Positions 5,081 through 12,669 of a DNA stretch of 25,848 nt are shown piece after piece (within the stretch, counting starts at the first letter, position 1; each line of letters begins with the position of its first letter). The stretch covers positions 1-25,848 of the IMG/VR virus record IMGVR_UViG_3300036466_000516, one strand, 5' to 3'. The notes under the pieces are model-generated. The model did no database searches, was not told where the DNA came from, and saw only the letters and a list, made by a program, of their open reading frames with translations. The position numbers and the translations under genes were made by a program. The DNA comes from a virus.

Positions 5081-6846
5081 TGGCAGTGGAATATCAGCAA
5101 GCGGCCAACGAGAATGTTGATTTTGACCGGATCGACGAAGATAACCCGTTTCAGGATGCGGCAGACGGGGCCACGGCCCTGCCAGATGCCGGACCGTGCC
5201 CGGTGCAGTGCCTGGGGCATAATGATGGCCGGTTTTATTTTGTAACGCCCAGCGGCCAGTTGCGCGACCTTGCGGCCAAAAGCCTTGGCAACCGGCAGGA
5301 AATTACCGCGCTTTTTGAAACCAAACTTGGCTGGGCCGGGGCGGCTTTTCCCAAATATGACAAGGAAGAACGTTATGTTGGGCCAAATTACCCGATGGTG
5401 GGACAATGGTTTATGGGGGAATGTGCGATAAAGGGCATATTCTCGCCCGACAAGGTGCGCGGGCTTGGCGTTTGGAAGGATATTCGCGGCGGGCTGATTG
5501 TGCATTGTGGCGACCGGCTGGTTTTATCGTCTGGCCATAAGGTGGAAAAGGCGGGGCGCAAGCTGGATGACGGGTGGGTTTACCCGGCACAGCCGCCTTT
5601 GCCCGCGATGATGCGCCCGGCCCTGAATGACCCGGCGCGGATTGGCGATATGCGGATGGTGTATGACCATTTGAAATCGTGGAATTTTCTGTCGCCTGCT
5701 GGGGCGCATATCTGCCTTGGGATTATGGGCTTGATTTGTATTTGCGGGGCCTTGCAGCGGCGGCCTACGCTTTGGCTGATCGGCGATGCCGGGGTTGGCA
5801 AAACCGAGTTGTTAACGTTGTTAACAGAGCCGGTGGGCGGGCTGGACAACACGTTGCGGTCGTCTGATGCCAGTGCGGCCTTTGTGCGCGCCGCATTGCA
5901 GGGGGCGGCAAGGCCGGTGTTTCTGGATGAAATGGAACCGGGGCCACGGGCCGCTGCGGCGATGGAACTGGCCCGGCTGGGATTTTCAAATGATCAGGCC
6001 GGGGTAGGGCGCGCCAGTGCTGATCAGAAAGCGATATTGCAGCGGATTACCGCGCAGTTTGTGTTTGGCAGTATTTTGCACCCTGAACCAAAACCACAGG
6101 ACCAGTCGCGCATTCATTTTATGGAACTGGGGCCGCTTAGTGCCGATGCGGCAGCGGTTGAAACCTTTAACACCCGCGCCCGCATGATTAAGGAAATCGG
6201 CCCGAAAATTTGGGCGCGGATGATTTTGGGGTATCCGCGTTTTTTGGAAAATCTGTTGGTTTATCAGGGTGTTTTGGGGGCTTCGGCCTATTCGCGCCGG
6301 TTAACCGACAAGTTTGCGCCGGTGTTGGCGGCGGCGGAAACGTTGTTGGATGACGTTGTGATCAATGCCGGTACGGCAGCGGACCAGATTAGCGTTTGGG
6401 GCCTTGAAGAACCCGAACAGAACGATACCGAGGCCGACGAATGCCTTAACCATCTTATGTCCTGTCAGGTGGATACCTGGCGCGGCGGGGACCGGTTAAC
6501 GGTGGGGCAGTTGCTTACCAAGGTATTGGACCTTGGTGCGCGGGGTGACGGGGATTCGGCACGGCTGAATGAGGAAACCTTGCCGGGGTATGGCCTTAAA
6601 CTTGGCCCTGCCAACCGGGGCACACAGCGCGGGTTTGAATATTTGATGGTGGCCAACAAGCACCAGTCCTTAACCCGGCTGTTTCGTGAAACGCGCTGGC
6701 AAGGCGGGGTTCATCGGCAGGCATTGGCGCGTTTGGAGGGGGCTGTTGCCGCCGGGCCATTGCGGTTAGGCGGGGCGCTTACCCGGTGCATTAAAATCCC
6801 GCTTGCCATTATTGCCAAACCCGATAACAATGGTGATGTCCTATGA
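5080..6846 (+). CDS. Phage replication helicase-like P-loop ATPase
   Basis: A 588-residue ATPase immediately downstream of the primase and coupled to it (TGATG). A GTG at 5077 is a possible earlier start. Walker A is GDAGVGKTE at about 234-242 and Walker B is PVFLDEME at about 279-286. An Asn/Gln-rich segment (FVFGSILHPEPKPQDQSRI) follows, perhaps sensor 1. The N-terminal ~200 residues, with WFMGECAIKGIF and GLIVHCGDRLVL, look like an unidentified substrate- or DNA-binding domain. The architecture suits the D5/SF3-like or VirE-like helicases that phages pair with CHC2 primases. The exact superfamily is uncertain. It probably loads at the GTTAC-box origin just downstream. Confidence 0.8.
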   Translation: MAVEYQQAANENVDFDRIDEDNPFQDAADGATALPDAGPCPVQCLGHNDGRFYFVTPSGQLRDLAAKSLGNRQEITALFETKLGWAGAAFPKYDKEERYVGPNYPMVGQWFMGECAIKGIFSPDKVRGLGVWKDIRGGLIVHCGDRLVLSSGHKVEKAGRKLDDGWVYPAQPPLPAMMRPALNDPARIGDMRMVYDHLKSWNFLSPAGAHICLGIMGLICICGALQRRPTLWLIGDAGVGKTELLTLLTEPVGGLDNTLRSSDASAAFVRAALQGAARPVFLDEMEPGPRAAAAMELARLGFSNDQAGVGRASADQKAILQRITAQFVFGSILHPEPKPQDQSRIHFMELGPLSADAAAVETFNTRARMIKEIGPKIWARMILGYPRFLENLLVYQGVLGASAYSRRLTDKFAPVLAAAETLLDDVVINAGTAADQISVWGLEEPEQNDTEADECLNHLMSCQVDTWRGGDRLTVGQLLTKVLDLGARGDGDSARLNEETLPGYGLKLGPANRGTQRGFEYLMVANKHQSLTRLFRETRWQGGVHRQALARLEGAVAAGPLRLGGALTRCIKIPLAIIAKPDNNGDVL

Positions 6847-7187
6847 CCTATACCACCCCCGCACCCCGTGATTTAAAGGGTGCTTCGCAGATTTTGAAGC
6901 GGGTTCCGGTGTGGGTTTTGCGGCAGATGTTACAGCCCGGAATGGCGTTTGTAACACCCGCGTTACGGATAACCCCTTATAAAATAACCATTGTTACAAT
7001 GTTACGCCTGTTACAGGAAAACATCCCCCCATGTGTGCGCGTGCGCGCATATGTATATAAACTATGTAACAACTGTAACATTGTAACTTTATATATAAAT
7101 CAATCAGTTAAACGTTACGCAGGTGTTACACTTGCAAAATGGGGTGTAACAGCTGGTTTTGGTCAGTCCGTACGTGGAGGGTTTTGA
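6843..7187 (+). CDS. Unknown 114-residue ORF that contains the candidate origin
   Basis: The ATG at 6843 overlaps the helicase stop (ATGA) and the TGA at 7185-7187 ends one base before the next start, so it fits the operon tightly. The first ~40 residues (TTPAPRDLKGASQILKRVPV, then WVLRQMLQPG) look like normal coding sequence. From about residue 35 the composition becomes Thr/Val/Cys-rich because the DNA is the GTTAC repeat array. I recognise no domain. Either a short protein whose gene hosts the origin (as lambda ori lies in gene O), or a frame kept open by chance across a non-coding origin. Confidence 0.42.
   Translation: MTYTTPAPRDLKGASQILKRVPVWVLRQMLQPGMAFVTPALRITPYKITIVTMLRLLQENIPPCVRVRAYVYKLCNNCNIVTLYINQSVKRYAGVTLAKWGVTAGFGQSVRGGF
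6929..7150. repeat. Candidate phage replication origin: symmetric array of twelve GTTAC boxes
   Basis: GTTAC occurs at 6929, 6962, 6993, 7001, 7010, 7114 and 7125, and its complement GTAAC at 6951, 7066, 7075, 7083 and 7146. Pairs 6951/7125, 6962/7114, 6993/7083, 7001/7075 and 7010/7066 share exactly the same midpoint, 7040. The outermost pair (6929/7146) is off by half a base. Inner triplets have spacings of 8 and 9 bases, mirrored on the other side. AT-rich gaps of 26 bases (6967-6992 and 7088-7113) separate inner and outer boxes. The array sits directly after primase and helicase genes, as expected for an iteron-type origin. An operator cluster is the alternative. Confidence 0.72.
7030..7059. 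other. 30-nt alternating purine-pyrimidine tract at the centre of the array
   Basis: Bases 7030-7059 alternate pyrimidine and purine without a break. The first part is GC-rich (TGTGCGCGTGCGCGC) and the second AT-rich (ATATGTATATA). Such tracts can adopt Z-DNA under negative supercoiling and melt easily at the AT end. It covers the symmetry centre of the GTTAC array, so a role in origin opening or spacing is plausible. Inference only. Confidence 0.6.
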
Positions 7188-7188
7188 C

Positions 7189-7773
7189 ATGGGCAAACGT
7201 GGCGTGATGGATGTGTGGGCGGCGTTGCAATGGGTGGTACAGGACCAAAAAGCGGACATGGCCTATAACGATGGCAACCTGTTGGGCTATGGCGAACAGC
7301 CGGGGAGTATTACGCGGCGGGTGATGAACATGGCGCAATATGGTGCTGTTATTGGCGGTTCTGATGGATCGATGCCTGATCTTGACCCGGATGCAGAAAT
7401 TATCTGGATTGGTGTTGAGTGCCTGTTTGAGGCGTGGCGTACCGGGGCGCTTGTCGGTGAGGTTGGTCTTAACGTGCCGGTGCAGATGCAACGCTGCCTT
7501 AAGAAATGGCGGCGCAATCCTGTGGCTGAAATGGTTCTGTCGGCGCGGTCGGGCGTGATGCCGGACTGGATGCCGGGTGGTTGGCAGAACGATTCGGGTC
7601 TGACACGACGGGAAGTAGAGGAATGCAGGCTGAATTACATCATGGTCTGGGATATGTTGGCGGCGTTGTGCATGAGGTTGCAGGGCTCTCACAGGCTGGG
7701 CATTGTTGTCGAAATGCCCGGTATTCCGCGCCTTCCATGGCATGGCCGGAAAAAAGTTCAACAAGCCAGTTGA
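7189..7773 (+). CDS. Unknown protein in the late-regulator position
   Basis: A 194-residue protein. The ATG at 7189 has GGAGG (7176-7180) eight bases upstream, one of the better ribosome-binding sites in the early operon. It is Trp- and Met-rich (MDVWAALQWVVQDQKADMAY, AEIIWIGVECLFEAWRTGAL, LNYIMVWDMLAALCMRLQG) and ends in a basic tail (RLPWHGRKKVQQAS). I do not recognise a domain. It is the last gene before a promoter and stacked terminators that lead into the late genes, the place held by Q-type antiterminators or other late activators in lambdoid phages. That role is inferred from position only. Confidence 0.75.
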   Translation: MGKRGVMDVWAALQWVVQDQKADMAYNDGNLLGYGEQPGSITRRVMNMAQYGAVIGGSDGSMPDLDPDAEIIWIGVECLFEAWRTGALVGEVGLNVPVQMQRCLKKWRRNPVAEMVLSARSGVMPDWMPGGWQNDSGLTRREVEECRLNYIMVWDMLAALCMRLQGSHRLGIVVEMPGIPRLPWHGRKKVQQAS

Positions 7774-7798
7774 CAAAATTCGGGCTTTCGGCGTAAAC
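7770..7798 (+). promoter_or_regulatory. Candidate late promoter
   Basis: A perfect TTGACA (7770-7775) overlaps the stop of the preceding gene. With a 17-18 base spacer the -10 would be GTAAAC or TAAACG near 7793-7799, which is weak. Transcription would start near 7805, just ahead of the terminator at 7822. A strong -35 with a poor -10 could suit an activated promoter. Confidence 0.4.
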
Positions 7799-7821
7799 GG
7801 AAAGAGTATTCCTAATATCTG

Positions 7822-7855
7822 CGCCCGCTGGAGAAATCCGGCGGGCGTTTTCTTT
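7822..7855 (+). terminator. Strong intrinsic terminator after the replication operon
   Basis: CGCCCGCTGGA (7822-7832) pairs with TCCGGCGGGCG (7837-7847) over 11 base pairs with one G-U, closed by a GAAA tetraloop and followed by TTTTCTTTT. A textbook rho-independent terminator, only about 20 bases beyond the expected start from the candidate late promoter. Confidence 0.88.
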
Positions 7856-7875
7856 TGCCTCCTCGTTGAGCCTGC

Positions 7876-7909
7876 AAGGCCCGGCCATTGTGCCGGGCCT
7901 TGGCTTTTT
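7876..7909 (+). terminator. Second hairpin terminator in tandem
   Basis: AAGGCCCGGC (7876-7885) and GCCGGGCCTT (7892-7901) form a perfect 10-bp stem over a six-base loop, followed after GGC by five T. It lies 20 bases after the first terminator. The three-base gap before the T-run weakens it slightly. Confidence 0.65.
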
Positions 7910-7931
7910 CGGGGTGACGGGATGTGTCGTT

Positions 7932-8300
7932 ATGCCAGCGTTGCCACGGAAGCCTTGCGCTCTTGCCCGATGCGGGCGGTTAACCGAGCCGGGGCAACGA
8001 TACTGTGCCGCGCACAAGACGGAGCAACGTGCAAGGCAGGATAAGGCTCGGGGTACTGCGGCAAGTCGTGGTTATGGCTACAAATGGCAACAAGCCAGCA
8101 AGGGGTTTCTTAAGCGGCATCCGGTGTGTTGTCGGTGTGAGACTTCGGGGTATGTGGTTGGGGCAACGGTCGTGGATCACATCAAGCCGCACCGAGGTGA
8201 CAAGGGTCTGTTTTGGGATCGGTCCAACTGGCAACCGCTGTGCAAGCCCTGCCATGACCGCAAGACGGCGGTCGAGGATGGTGGTTTCGGTGGATTTTAG
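7932..8300 (+). CDS. HNH homing-type endonuclease (packaging-associated)
   Basis: A 122-residue HNH nuclease. An N-terminal zinc knuckle (CALARC, then RYCAAH) leads to a basic helix (RGYGYKWQQASKGFLKRHP). The HNH core has CCRC, VVDHIKPHRGD with the catalytic His, RSNWQPLCKPCHDRKT with the Asn and last His, and CxxC pairs for a structural zinc. Such genes beside terminases assist TerL in cutting DNA at cos during packaging (shown for HK97-like phages). Here it lies just before TerS/TerL, supporting a cos mechanism. The frame extends upstream to 7866, but that would cover the second terminator, so the ATG at 7932 is preferred. Confidence 0.88.
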   Translation: MPALPRKPCALARCGRLTEPGQRYCAAHKTEQRARQDKARGTAASRGYGYKWQQASKGFLKRHPVCCRCETSGYVVGATVVDHIKPHRGDKGLFWDRSNWQPLCKPCHDRKTAVEDGGFGGF

Positions 8301-8503
8301 CCATAAAATGGCAGTTTTCCTAGGGCTTCAGGCCTAAGGGGTGGGGGTATCCTCAATCTCTATCGATTTACCACCCAAGACCGTCTTGGTGGTCACGGAT
8401 TTGTGGGGCGGAAATTGAATAGGAAAAACCCACTTGGAAAACCCTTTGGAAAGTCAGTTGGTCAAGCCGATTGATGTAAGTTGAGGGACCTGTGGGCGCG
8501 AGC
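8301..8503. other. Non-coding stretch before the terminase genes; possible cos/terminase region
   Basis: No gene is apparent. ACCACC(C)AAGAC and GTCTTGGTGGT (8370-8393) form a near-perfect palindrome around one C, with a single extra C. Phages with an HNH-TerS-TerL block often have cos just upstream of terS, so this segment is the best place in the window for it. I see no cos sequence I can recognise. Confidence 0.35.
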
Positions 8504-8535
8504 GGGCCGGGGATTATTCCCCGGCCCTTTGTTTT
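8504..8535 (+). terminator. Intrinsic terminator immediately upstream of the small terminase gene
   Basis: GGGCCGGGG (8504-8512), loop ATTATT and CCCCGGCCC (8519-8527) form a perfect 9-bp GC stem followed by TTTGTTTT. Late transcription starting upstream must pass it to reach terS. Confidence 0.85.
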
Positions 8536-8559
8536 GGCCGCTTTGTTTGGGTGGTGGGT

Positions 8560-9045
8560 ATGGCACGCGGACGTAAACCTGATGTGAGCAACGTTATTCC
8601 GTTGACCGTCGACGGTCGCGACGTTGGCCCCGCTGCGCGGATGGAAGATGCCCGGGCATCGGCGGCGGAATTAAAACCTGACGGCATGGGCGAAGGTGCT
8701 GCAAAGGTCTGGGACCAGGTGGCCCCTGTGCTGGCTGAAAAAAACCGGCTCGACGCATTGTTTGTGTGGGCCGTTGCCGAATTGTGCGAGTGCCTGGCAC
8801 GGATGGAAGCGCACCGGGCCAAGTTCACGATGGATGACGAAACCTATGCGGTTGAAGGGCGAAATGGCGCGCAGCTTAAGACCCGGCCCGAGGTTGCGCA
8901 GTTTAATGAAACGCGGCGCACGGCATTGCGGTTGTTTGCTGAATTTGGCATGACGCCAAGCGCGTCTCGTTCGCTTGCGGCGGCTGTTGGTCAGGGTGAT
9001 TTGTTCGATGACTTTGACGATTTCAGGGAAAGCCGGGGGACGTAA
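8560..9045 (+). CDS. Terminase small subunit, P27 family
   Basis: A 161-residue TerS that recognises phage DNA and presents it to TerL. It begins MARGRKPDVSN, the basic start usual in the P27 family. It continues with GMGEGAAKVWDQVAPVLAEK, then LFVWAVAELCECLARMEAHR, then RTALRLFAEFGMTPSASRS near the C-terminus, ending in an acidic tail (DLFDDFDDFRES). The ATG at 8560 follows a GGTGGTGGG stretch. An in-frame GTG at 8551 is less likely. The end overlaps the TerL start by 38 bases, in line with coupled expression. Length matches the family. Confidence 0.88.
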   Translation: MARGRKPDVSNVIPLTVDGRDVGPAARMEDARASAAELKPDGMGEGAAKVWDQVAPVLAEKNRLDALFVWAVAELCECLARMEAHRAKFTMDDETYAVEGRNGAQLKTRPEVAQFNETRRTALRLFAEFGMTPSASRSLAAAVGQGDLFDDFDDFRESRGT

Positions 9046-10810
9046 ACGACGCCGCAATATCAAGCGGGCCGAACTGGTGCGCCGGTTCAAGGGCAACCCG
9101 GCGGTGCTTTATCATGTCAGCACATGGTATGCTCTATCCGTTATCGAGGGCAAAATACCCGCCTGCAAGCTGCGCATTGCAGCCTGCCAGCGCCAGATCA
9201 ATGATCTGATTGATGGGCCAAAGCGCGGGCTGATGTTTTCGATGCCCCGCGCCGACCATGTGATGGCATTTTTCCCGCTGTTTTTGCGCCATTCCAAGGG
9301 GGAATGGGGCAACCACCGGTTCGAGTTGTCGGATTGGCAAAAGTTTTGCCTGTCGGTTCTGTTTGGCTGGCTGGTGGCGGAAACCGGGCTGCGCCGGTTT
9401 ATTTATGCCTATTTCGAGGTGCCGCGCAAAAACGGAAAATCAACATTCCTGTCGGGTGTTGGCCTGTACATGTTTGTGATGGATCAGGAGCCGGGTGCCG
9501 AGGTTTACACCGCCGCAACCAAGTCGGAACAGGCGAAAATCATCTTTTCTGAAGCGCAGAATATGGTGCGCAAAAGCCCGAAACTGCGCAAACACATCAT
9601 GTCGATGTCGCGGCATTTGGAACATCCGCGTTCGGCGTCGATTTTCAAATATATTTCGGCAGATGCCAAAACGCAGGACGGGTTAAACAGCCATTGCAAC
9701 CTGGTTGACGAGGTTCATGCGCACAAGGATCGCAGCCTGATCGAAGTGCTGGAAACCGGCATGGGGGCGCGGCGTCAACCTTTGCACATCGAAATCACCA
9801 CAGCGGGAACTGACCCCTATTCGGTGTGTCGGGAACATCATGATTATTCAGTCAAGGTGATGACCGGTGTTTTTGATGACGACACGTGGTTTGGATTTAT
9901 CTGTTCGGTCGATAAGGGCGATGATCCGTTTGCTGAATTAAGCTGGCGCAAGGCCAACCCGAACTGGGGTGTGTCGGTGCGCGCCGATAACTTTGAAAAG
10001 ATCGTGGCCAAGGCGCGAAATAATCCGGCATCGCTGGCATCGTTCAAGCGGTTGCGCCTGAATGTTTGGGGGCAAACGTCGGAAATCTGGCTGGATATTT
10101 CCCAGTGGGATAAATGCCAGATCGTATTTGACCGCGAAAGCCTGCGCGGCAAGCGGTGCTATATCGGCATGGATATGTCGTCGGTTAGCGATATTACGGC
10201 GGTTGTGTTGGTGTTTCCGCCCGAATTTGAGGGTGAGAAAACACGGATATTGCCGTTTTTCTGGGTGCCCGAGGCGACGATTGAAAAGCGGGTGGAAGAT
10301 CGCGCCGTTCCCTATGACCAATGGGAAGAAATGGGGCTTATTCGCCGTACCGAGGGCGGTGCAACGGATTATGATGCGATTGAAACCTTTATTCTGGGCG
10401 ACGATGACGCAGGGATTGAAGGGCTGCGGGATGAATTTGAGATTGTCGAAATCGCCTATGACCGGATGTTTGCCGGGCAGATTATTCAGCACCTTGAAAC
10501 ACAGGGTTTGACCTGTGTTTCGATGGGGCAAGGCATGTATGGCATGGCGGCCCCCTGCCGGGAACTGGAACAGTTGGTGATTAATGGGAAAATTGCCCAT
10601 GACGGCAACCCGGTGATGACCTGGATGATTTCAAATACTGCGGTCAAAACCGACGATCACGACAACAAAAAACCGATCAAGCCCGATAGCCGCAAGGATA
10701 TGCGCAAAATCGACGGTGTGGTTGCCATGTTGATGGCGCTGGGCCGGATTATTTCAGCCGAGTCCGATGAAGAAGTATCGGCGGAATCAATATTTGGTGG
10801 TGTTATATGA
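9008..10810 (+). CDS. Terminase large subunit (HK97-like packaging ATPase/nuclease)
   Basis: A 600-residue motor that pumps DNA into the prohead and cuts it. The ATPase domain has a Walker A-like motif, VPRKNGKST at about 138-146, AAATKSEQAKIIFSEAQ-type sequence after it, and Walker B NLVDEVHAH at about 231-239 with the catalytic Glu. The nuclease domain has YIGMDMSSVSD with its first metal-binding Asp near 389, VEIAYDRM near 481-488, and a final KIDGVVAMLMALGRI near 568. I chose the ATG at 9008; an upstream in-frame start would add basic residues not needed by the family. The stop overlaps the portal start (ATGA). It looks complete. Confidence 0.93.
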   Translation: MTLTISGKAGGRKRRRNIKRAELVRRFKGNPAVLYHVSTWYALSVIEGKIPACKLRIAACQRQINDLIDGPKRGLMFSMPRADHVMAFFPLFLRHSKGEWGNHRFELSDWQKFCLSVLFGWLVAETGLRRFIYAYFEVPRKNGKSTFLSGVGLYMFVMDQEPGAEVYTAATKSEQAKIIFSEAQNMVRKSPKLRKHIMSMSRHLEHPRSASIFKYISADAKTQDGLNSHCNLVDEVHAHKDRSLIEVLETGMGARRQPLHIEITTAGTDPYSVCREHHDYSVKVMTGVFDDDTWFGFICSVDKGDDPFAELSWRKANPNWGVSVRADNFEKIVAKARNNPASLASFKRLRLNVWGQTSEIWLDISQWDKCQIVFDRESLRGKRCYIGMDMSSVSDITAVVLVFPPEFEGEKTRILPFFWVPEATIEKRVEDRAVPYDQWEEMGLIRRTEGGATDYDAIETFILGDDDAGIEGLRDEFEIVEIAYDRMFAGQIIQHLETQGLTCVSMGQGMYGMAAPCRELEQLVINGKIAHDGNPVMTWMISNTAVKTDDHDNKKPIKPDSRKDMRKIDGVVAMLMALGRIISAESDEEVSAESIFGGVI

Positions 10811-12066
10811 AACTGCAAAAATTGACCGGCTGGATGAAACGCAGTTCTGCCAGTGATCGCGAAATTAACGCGCTGCGCTGGCAGAACTGGCCGACAATCA
10901 GCCTGGGCGGCCTCGCTGGTGATGGCCCGCCAATCAGCCATCACACGGTATATTCGTGCATTAACGTGATTGCCGAGGGCTGCGCGATGCTGCCGTTTTT
11001 GCTGTATCGGCGGCAAAATGACAGCCGGGTTATCGCGCTTGACCACCCGCTGCATGATATTTTGCAATTCAGCCCGAACCCGCACATGACGGCATTTCAG
11101 TATTTTCAATTGCTGATGTTTGAAAAGCTGAATTACGGCGATCACTTCGCCCTGAAAGTGTTTGATGATCGTGGGCGATTAAGGGAGTTGTACCCGATTG
11201 AATACAGCCGGGTGCTGCCATATTGGTACATGGAAAAGGAAACCGGGCTTCGCCGCCGTGCCTATCGCGTAAGCGGGTTTTCGGGGCTGCAATCGGTCTT
11301 TCTGGAAGATGAAATTTTTCATGTGCAATTCAAGCCGGTTTTGAGCGGAGATAATCACGGGCTGCGCGGGGCATCGGTTTGGCAGCAATACCAGCAAGGC
11401 ACCATCGATAGCGCCCTGACAGCGGAAAAGTTCGTTGCAGACGGGTTTCAGAACGGTGTGAATATGTCCGGCCATATCAGTGTGGACGCGCCGTTAAAGG
11501 CCGAGGAATCGGACAAGCTGCGTGAACAGATCAAAAAAAGTTATGGAGGACGCAACGGGGCAATTGGCGTTTTTGGCTATGGTGCGAAATTTTACGCGCA
11601 CAGCCAAACCAGCAAGGACGGGCAAATTCTGGAAACCCGGCAGTTTGACCGGTCAGTGATCGCCGGGATTTTGCGGGTTTCTGCTCATTTGATCAATGAT
11701 CTGTCGAAGGCCACGTTCTCGAATGTCGAACATCTTGACCTGGCCCATTTCAAACACTGCCTTTTGCCGCACCTGATCGATTTACGGCAAACCGCCCGCA
11801 AGGATTTGCTGGCAGAAAGCGAGCGTAGCGCGTTTGAGTTTGATCACGACGAGACGGTTTTGTTGCGTGGCGATCAGAAAAGTTTCGCCGAGGTGCTGGA
11901 AAAGGCCGTGCAAAACGCCCGTATGACGCCGAACGAGGCGCGCAAGGCCACCGGGTTGCCACCAAAGGAGGGCGGGGACCAATTGTTTATCAATAGTGCC
12001 AGCATCCCGCTGGACGTGGCAGCAAAGCAGACTGCGCCAAATCAGAAAGGGCCTGCAAGTGAATGA
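10807..12066 (+). CDS. HK97-family portal protein
   Basis: A 419-residue portal, the dodecameric ring at the head vertex through which DNA passes. Family features are HHTVYSCINVIAEGCAMLPF near the N-terminus, HPLHDILQFSPNPHMT, the FQYFQLLMFEKLNYGDHFAL helix, and a C-terminal RMTPNEARKATGLPPKEGGD, which is highly characteristic of the HK97 portal family. The start is the ATG overlapping the TerL stop. The C-terminus overlaps the protease start. Length is typical (400-430). Confidence 0.93.
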   Translation: MKLQKLTGWMKRSSASDREINALRWQNWPTISLGGLAGDGPPISHHTVYSCINVIAEGCAMLPFLLYRRQNDSRVIALDHPLHDILQFSPNPHMTAFQYFQLLMFEKLNYGDHFALKVFDDRGRLRELYPIEYSRVLPYWYMEKETGLRRRAYRVSGFSGLQSVFLEDEIFHVQFKPVLSGDNHGLRGASVWQQYQQGTIDSALTAEKFVADGFQNGVNMSGHISVDAPLKAEESDKLREQIKKSYGGRNGAIGVFGYGAKFYAHSQTSKDGQILETRQFDRSVIAGILRVSAHLINDLSKATFSNVEHLDLAHFKHCLLPHLIDLRQTARKDLLAESERSAFEFDHDETVLLRGDQKSFAEVLEKAVQNARMTPNEARKATGLPPKEGGDQLFINSASIPLDVAAKQTAPNQKGPASE

Positions 12067-12664
12067 ACCTGATTTGAAGGATGGGCCGACGCCCACCGAT
12101 TTTGAATTGCGCTTTACGCTGGCCTCTGAATTGCGGGCGGAAAGCGATGCTGCGCGCAAGGTAACGGGCTATGCCGCGCTGTTTGGTGTCAAAACGAAAA
12201 TACGTATGTGGGGCGGTTACAGCTTTGAGGAATGGCTTAATCGCGGCGCTTTTTCGTCCAGTCTGAAATCAGGCAGGGATGTTCGCTACTTGGCCGAGCA
12301 TCGTTACGATTTGCTGCTGTCGCGTGTTTCTGCCGGGACGTTGACCCTTTTGGAAGATGACAAGGGCCTTCGGTTTGATGCGGATTTGCCCGACACAACT
12401 GCGGGTCGAGATACTTATGAGCAAATCCGTAACGGCAATTACAGCGGCATGAGTTTCGGTTTCAAGACGGTTAAAAACCGCGCTGAATATGATGACCGTG
12501 GCCGTCTTGTCCGCATTCAGCACGATGAAGTTGACCTGGGCGAAATCTCGGTCACATCGATGCCAGCCTATCCTAAAACCAGCGTTGCAATCCGCTCGCT
12601 GGCAACCCGGCCCGCGCCGGATTTGCGGGCATTACGCCTGCGCGTTCTAAAACTGAAAGGTTAA
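12059..12664 (+). CDS. HK97-family prohead protease (peptidase U35/S78)
   Basis: A 201-residue serine protease that trims the capsid delta domain during head maturation. The catalytic His is H81 in the EHRYDLLLSR motif and the Ser is S132 in SGMSFGF. VTGYAALFG near the N-terminus and VTSMPAYPKTSVAIR near the C-terminus are family hallmarks. No clear ATG exists near the start. GTG at 12059 is preferred because AAAGG lies about eight bases upstream and the gene then overlaps the portal end by eight bases. It is followed five bases later by the capsid gene, the usual order. Confidence 0.9.
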   Translation: MNEPDLKDGPTPTDFELRFTLASELRAESDAARKVTGYAALFGVKTKIRMWGGYSFEEWLNRGAFSSSLKSGRDVRYLAEHRYDLLLSRVSAGTLTLLEDDKGLRFDADLPDTTAGRDTYEQIRNGNYSGMSFGFKTVKNRAEYDDRGRLVRIQHDEVDLGEISVTSMPAYPKTSVAIRSLATRPAPDLRALRLRVLKLKG

Positions 12665-12669
12665 CTCCC

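Noticed and set aside
6929-7150. Ordinary DnaA-box origin
   Set aside because: No clear TTATCCACA-like boxes; the repeated unit is GTTAC with different spacing, so a phage initiator is more likely than DnaA alone.
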